From assembly GCA_018334855.1 (NCBI GenBank), contig JAGXLE010000052.1:1-8176 (forward strand): a DNA stretch of 8,176 bases. Reading direction: 5' to 3'. Below are positions 6,309-8,176 of the stretch, one piece after another. The notes beneath the pieces were generated by a model. The model worked only from the letters and a program-made list of their open reading frames with translations, did not search any database and was not told the origin of the DNA. The stretch comes from Desulfobacterales bacterium. Its GTDB lineage: Bacteria; Desulfobacterota; Desulfobacteria; Desulfobacterales; Desulfosalsimonadaceae. Position 1 is the stretch's first letter, and each line of letters begins with the position of its first letter. The position numbers and the translations under genes were made by a program.

Positions 6309-7463
6309 ATGAAACATCTTTCGTTTAAAATAATTATTATTTGCATTCTGATGCCGCCGGTGCTCTACACTGCCACTGTCTCCGGGCTGGAAAAATATTT
6401 CACGTCCCGCTATGACAGGGCGGTACAAAACGTTTATCTCTCTGAGATGAACGCTATATTAAACGGCACAGAGACACTGTCGGACGCTATCAACGAGTCC
6501 ATCTCCCGCTATATTCAAAACAACCAATTTATCAGCCTCGGGGTCAAGCTCGACGTCACGGTTGCCACCAGCAAGGGAAACATTCTTTATCCGCCCGTTT
6601 TCCAGCGCGACCAGGAGACGGGCTTAAGGCAGGACCAGATGGAAATTGCGCAGAAAAACTTCCAAATGATTGAAAACGGACTTACCCTGGAGACCGAAGC
6701 TGTTATAGAACCCTTTTCACTGCTTTCCGGCGGAATACTTTTGTTCTACATCCTCATATTCGGAAGCGCCCTTTATGGACGCTACAGGATGGCCCTTGGC
6801 AAAACACGCAGGGAGGATCAGGAAAAAGCGGAAGAACTGGAGCGGCTGCACGCACTTGAACTCGAATACGCAAGCCGGGTAAACAAGCTGGACTCGGAGC
6901 GCCAAAACCTCCTTGACGAATACACCCGGCTTCAGCAATCCCTTGATGCCCAGAAACGCGAAGCCGAGCGCAACGAGGAGGATATGTTCGATGAAATCGA
7001 ACAGCTCGAACACCGGCTCTCTGAAAACCTTTCGCAGCAGGAACAGCAGCAGGAGGAAATATCCCGGCTCAAAGAGCAGCTTGCCGAACTTGAAAAAATC
7101 AGGCACAATATGGACCGACAAAGAGATAAGGAAGCAGAACGTCTGGGAAAGCGATTTAAGACTCTATACAAGCAGGTGGAGATGAATGACAGGGCTCTTC
7201 GCGGCATTGCAGAGCTCACCGAAGAAATGGCGCTCAAGGCAGAAGAGATTATTCACCAGTTAAATAACGATCCCTCGGCAGTGCCGATAAAGCGCAAGGT
7301 ATTCCATAAAAAAGGCAAAAACACGGTTTTTGAAGTGGTTTTTTCCTACAACGGCCGCCTGTATTACAGCAAAAACTCTGCAAACTACATAAATGTTCTG
7401 GCCGTGGGCACCAAGAACACCCAGAACAGGGATCTTTCCTTTCTGGACCGGCTGGCCTCCTGA
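6309..7463 (+). CDS. Two-TM coiled-coil membrane protein with RelE-like C-terminal domain (uncharacterised)
   Basis: This 384-residue protein has a transmembrane segment at about 7-26, an extracytoplasmic region at about 27-136 and a second transmembrane segment at about 137-157. A long, highly charged coiled coil follows at about 165-290, rich in Glu, Gln, Lys and Arg. The topology (TM, periplasmic domain, TM, cytoplasmic part) is like a sensor, but no HAMP, kinase, methyl-accepting, GGDEF or EAL motif is visible. The last 100 residues look separate: FKTLYKQVEM, a helix with LKAEEIIHQLNNDP, then TVFEVVFSYNGRLYYSK and INVLAVGTKNTQ. The order strand-helix-strands resembles RelE/ParE proteins. 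The ATG was chosen because the hydrophobic N-terminus begins there; no strong Shine-Dalgarno sequence is seen. It follows the TPR lipoprotein by 31 bases and ends 12 bases from topA. The architecture is clear; function is unknown and the RelE similarity is by eye only. Confidence 0.88.
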   Translation: MKHLSFKIIIICILMPPVLYTATVSGLEKYFTSRYDRAVQNVYLSEMNAILNGTETLSDAINESISRYIQNNQFISLGVKLDVTVATSKGNILYPPVFQRDQETGLRQDQMEIAQKNFQMIENGLTLETEAVIEPFSLLSGGILLFYILIFGSALYGRYRMALGKTRREDQEKAEELERLHALELEYASRVNKLDSERQNLLDEYTRLQQSLDAQKREAERNEEDMFDEIEQLEHRLSENLSQQEQQQEEISRLKEQLAELEKIRHNMDRQRDKEAERLGKRFKTLYKQVEMNDRALRGIAELTEEMALKAEEIIHQLNNDPSAVPIKRKVFHKKGKNTVFEVVFSYNGRLYYSKNSANYINVLAVGTKNTQNRDLSFLDRLAS

Positions 7464-7475
7464 GCAGAAAAAAGA

Positions 7476-8176
7476 CTATCCTTCTTTATAACCGCAACCC
7501 TTCTGTGCACATTTAACTACTCTGCCCTGCTTCTTGGTCTCCTTTTCCACTAGGTATGAAGCTCCGCATTCAGGACATTTCCTGTCAACCGGCCTGTCCC
7601 AGAGGGCAAAAGTGCAGTCCGGATACCTGCTGCAGCCGTAAAATATCTTGCCGCGCCTCGACTTTCGTTCCATGAGCTCGCCGCTGCACCCTTGCTGAGG
7701 ACAGGAAACACCAGTGGATTTTGCCGGAGCATTGGCATTGATGGACTTTGTATACTTGCATTCAGGATATCCGCTGCAGGCAAGAAACTCTCCGTAACGG
7801 CCCTGCTTTACCACCATGTTCCTGCCGCACTTCTCGCAGGTCTCTCCCTCGGCCGCCTCTTCAGTGGGTTCCACAGGCTGTATTTCACCTTTTTCACCGC
7901 GGACGTAATCGCGTGACCAGGTACATTCCGGATAGCCTTCACATGCCAGAAACGGACCGTTTTTGCCCACCTTGATACGCGCTTCCCTGCCGCATTCAGG
8001 GCATTTAAAGCCGGTGGGCAGGCCCAGCCCCTTGACACTAAGCATTTTTTCTGCGGCCGCAATCACCCGCTGTTCAAACAACTGATAAAATTTGCTTAGA
8101 ATGTCAAGGGCTTCCTGTTCATCAGACTCGACCTTGTCCAGGTCGTTTTCCAGCTTGGCAGTGAAATCCACATTGA
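7476..8176 (-). CDS. topA: DNA topoisomerase I, C-terminal zinc-ribbon region (partial)
   Basis: This is the C-terminal end of type IA topoisomerase I, which relaxes negatively supercoiled DNA. The visible 233 residues begin inside the protein: the frame is open to the window edge and reads N-V-D-F-T-A-K-L-E, a segment near the end of the catalytic core. The GTG at 8171 is therefore an internal Val codon, not a start. Four topoisomerase zinc ribbons follow. Each has a C-x2-C pair (C-x4-C in the third) and a second Cys pair; the first three close with the usual G/R-Y-P-(E/D)-C. In bases they lie at 8003-7923, 7838-7758, 7703-7614 and 7577-7494. The fourth is degenerate, closing as C-A-Q-K-G-C. 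These ribbons bind single-stranded DNA. The catalytic Tyr and Toprim domain lie outside the window. It converges on the upstream operon with 12 bases between stops. Confidence 0.96.
   Translation of the reverse strand, partial: NVDFTAKLENDLDKVESDEQEALDILSKFYQLFEQRVIAAAEKMLSVKGLGLPTGFKCPECGREARIKVGKNGPFLACEGYPECTWSRDYVRGEKGEIQPVEPTEEAAEGETCEKCGRNMVVKQGRYGEFLACSGYPECKYTKSINANAPAKSTGVSCPQQGCSGELMERKSRRGKIFYGCSRYPDCTFALWDRPVDRKCPECGASYLVEKETKKQGRVVKCAQKGCGYKEG

Noticed and set aside
6913..7237. Additional open frames overlapping the coiled-coil gene on both strands
   Set aside because: Their Ser/Arg- and Cys-rich or low-complexity translations are what the repetitive Glu/Gln/Lys codons give in other frames; they have no independent start signals.
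7464..7490. A bidirectional terminator between the coiled-coil gene and topA
   Set aside because: The only inverted repeat is a 5-bp A/T-rich stem (7471-7475 with 7483-7487). It has a T-run after it on the minus strand but is too weak to support a call.
8169..8171. A separate short zinc-finger gene starting at the GTG on the minus strand
   Set aside because: The frame stays open upstream to the window edge and reads into typical TopA sequence (N-V-D-F-T-A-K-L), so this is an internal codon of a truncated topA.

Overview
The window looks like chromosomal DNA of an anaerobic, Gram-negative bacterium, most likely a Desulfobacterota (Desulfobacterales-like, sulfate-reducer type) genome. The basis is the end of an anaerobic Ni-Fe-S carbon monoxide dehydrogenase (CooS), a formate dehydrogenase maturation factor (FdhD), a lipoprotein signal peptide fitting an outer membrane, and moderate G+C. 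The taxonomic call is an inference from gene content; no rRNA or other marker is present.

Layout. Bases 1-386 are the 3' end of cooS, followed by a strong intrinsic terminator (about 434-466). A short gap (387-549) then leads into a tightly packed run of seven plus-strand genes, about 550-7463: metX, metW, an HsdR-N-like protein, fdhD, a 66-residue Cys-rich protein, a large TPR lipoprotein, and a two-TM coiled-coil protein. Gaps between them run from an 11-base overlap to 31 bases, so one transcript is likely. Bases 7476-8176 are the 3' end of topA on the minus strand, converging on the seventh gene with only 12 bases between the stop codons.

How the genes fit together. MetX and MetW form the known proteobacterial pair for homoserine acylation in methionine synthesis. 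FdhD supplies sulfur to the molybdenum or tungsten cofactor of formate dehydrogenases. Together with CooS upstream this gives a one-carbon and methionine flavour, but the terminator separates cooS from the operon. The last two genes look like an envelope module: an outer-membrane-type TPR scaffold of about 21 repeats, and an inner-membrane protein with an extracytoplasmic domain, a long cytoplasmic coiled coil and a C-terminal domain that resembles the RelE/ParE fold by eye.

The less ordinary points are: two mutually exclusive RNA hairpins between cooS and metX; a 12-bp hairpin inside early metW; a Gly in place of the usual acidic residue in MetW motif I; an HsdR-N-like protein whose nuclease E-x-K appears lost; an uncharacterised 8-Cys mini-protein next to fdhD; and the membrane-anchored RelE-like domain. 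No mobile element, CRISPR array, tRNA or rRNA was seen. No gap between genes exceeds 300 bases.
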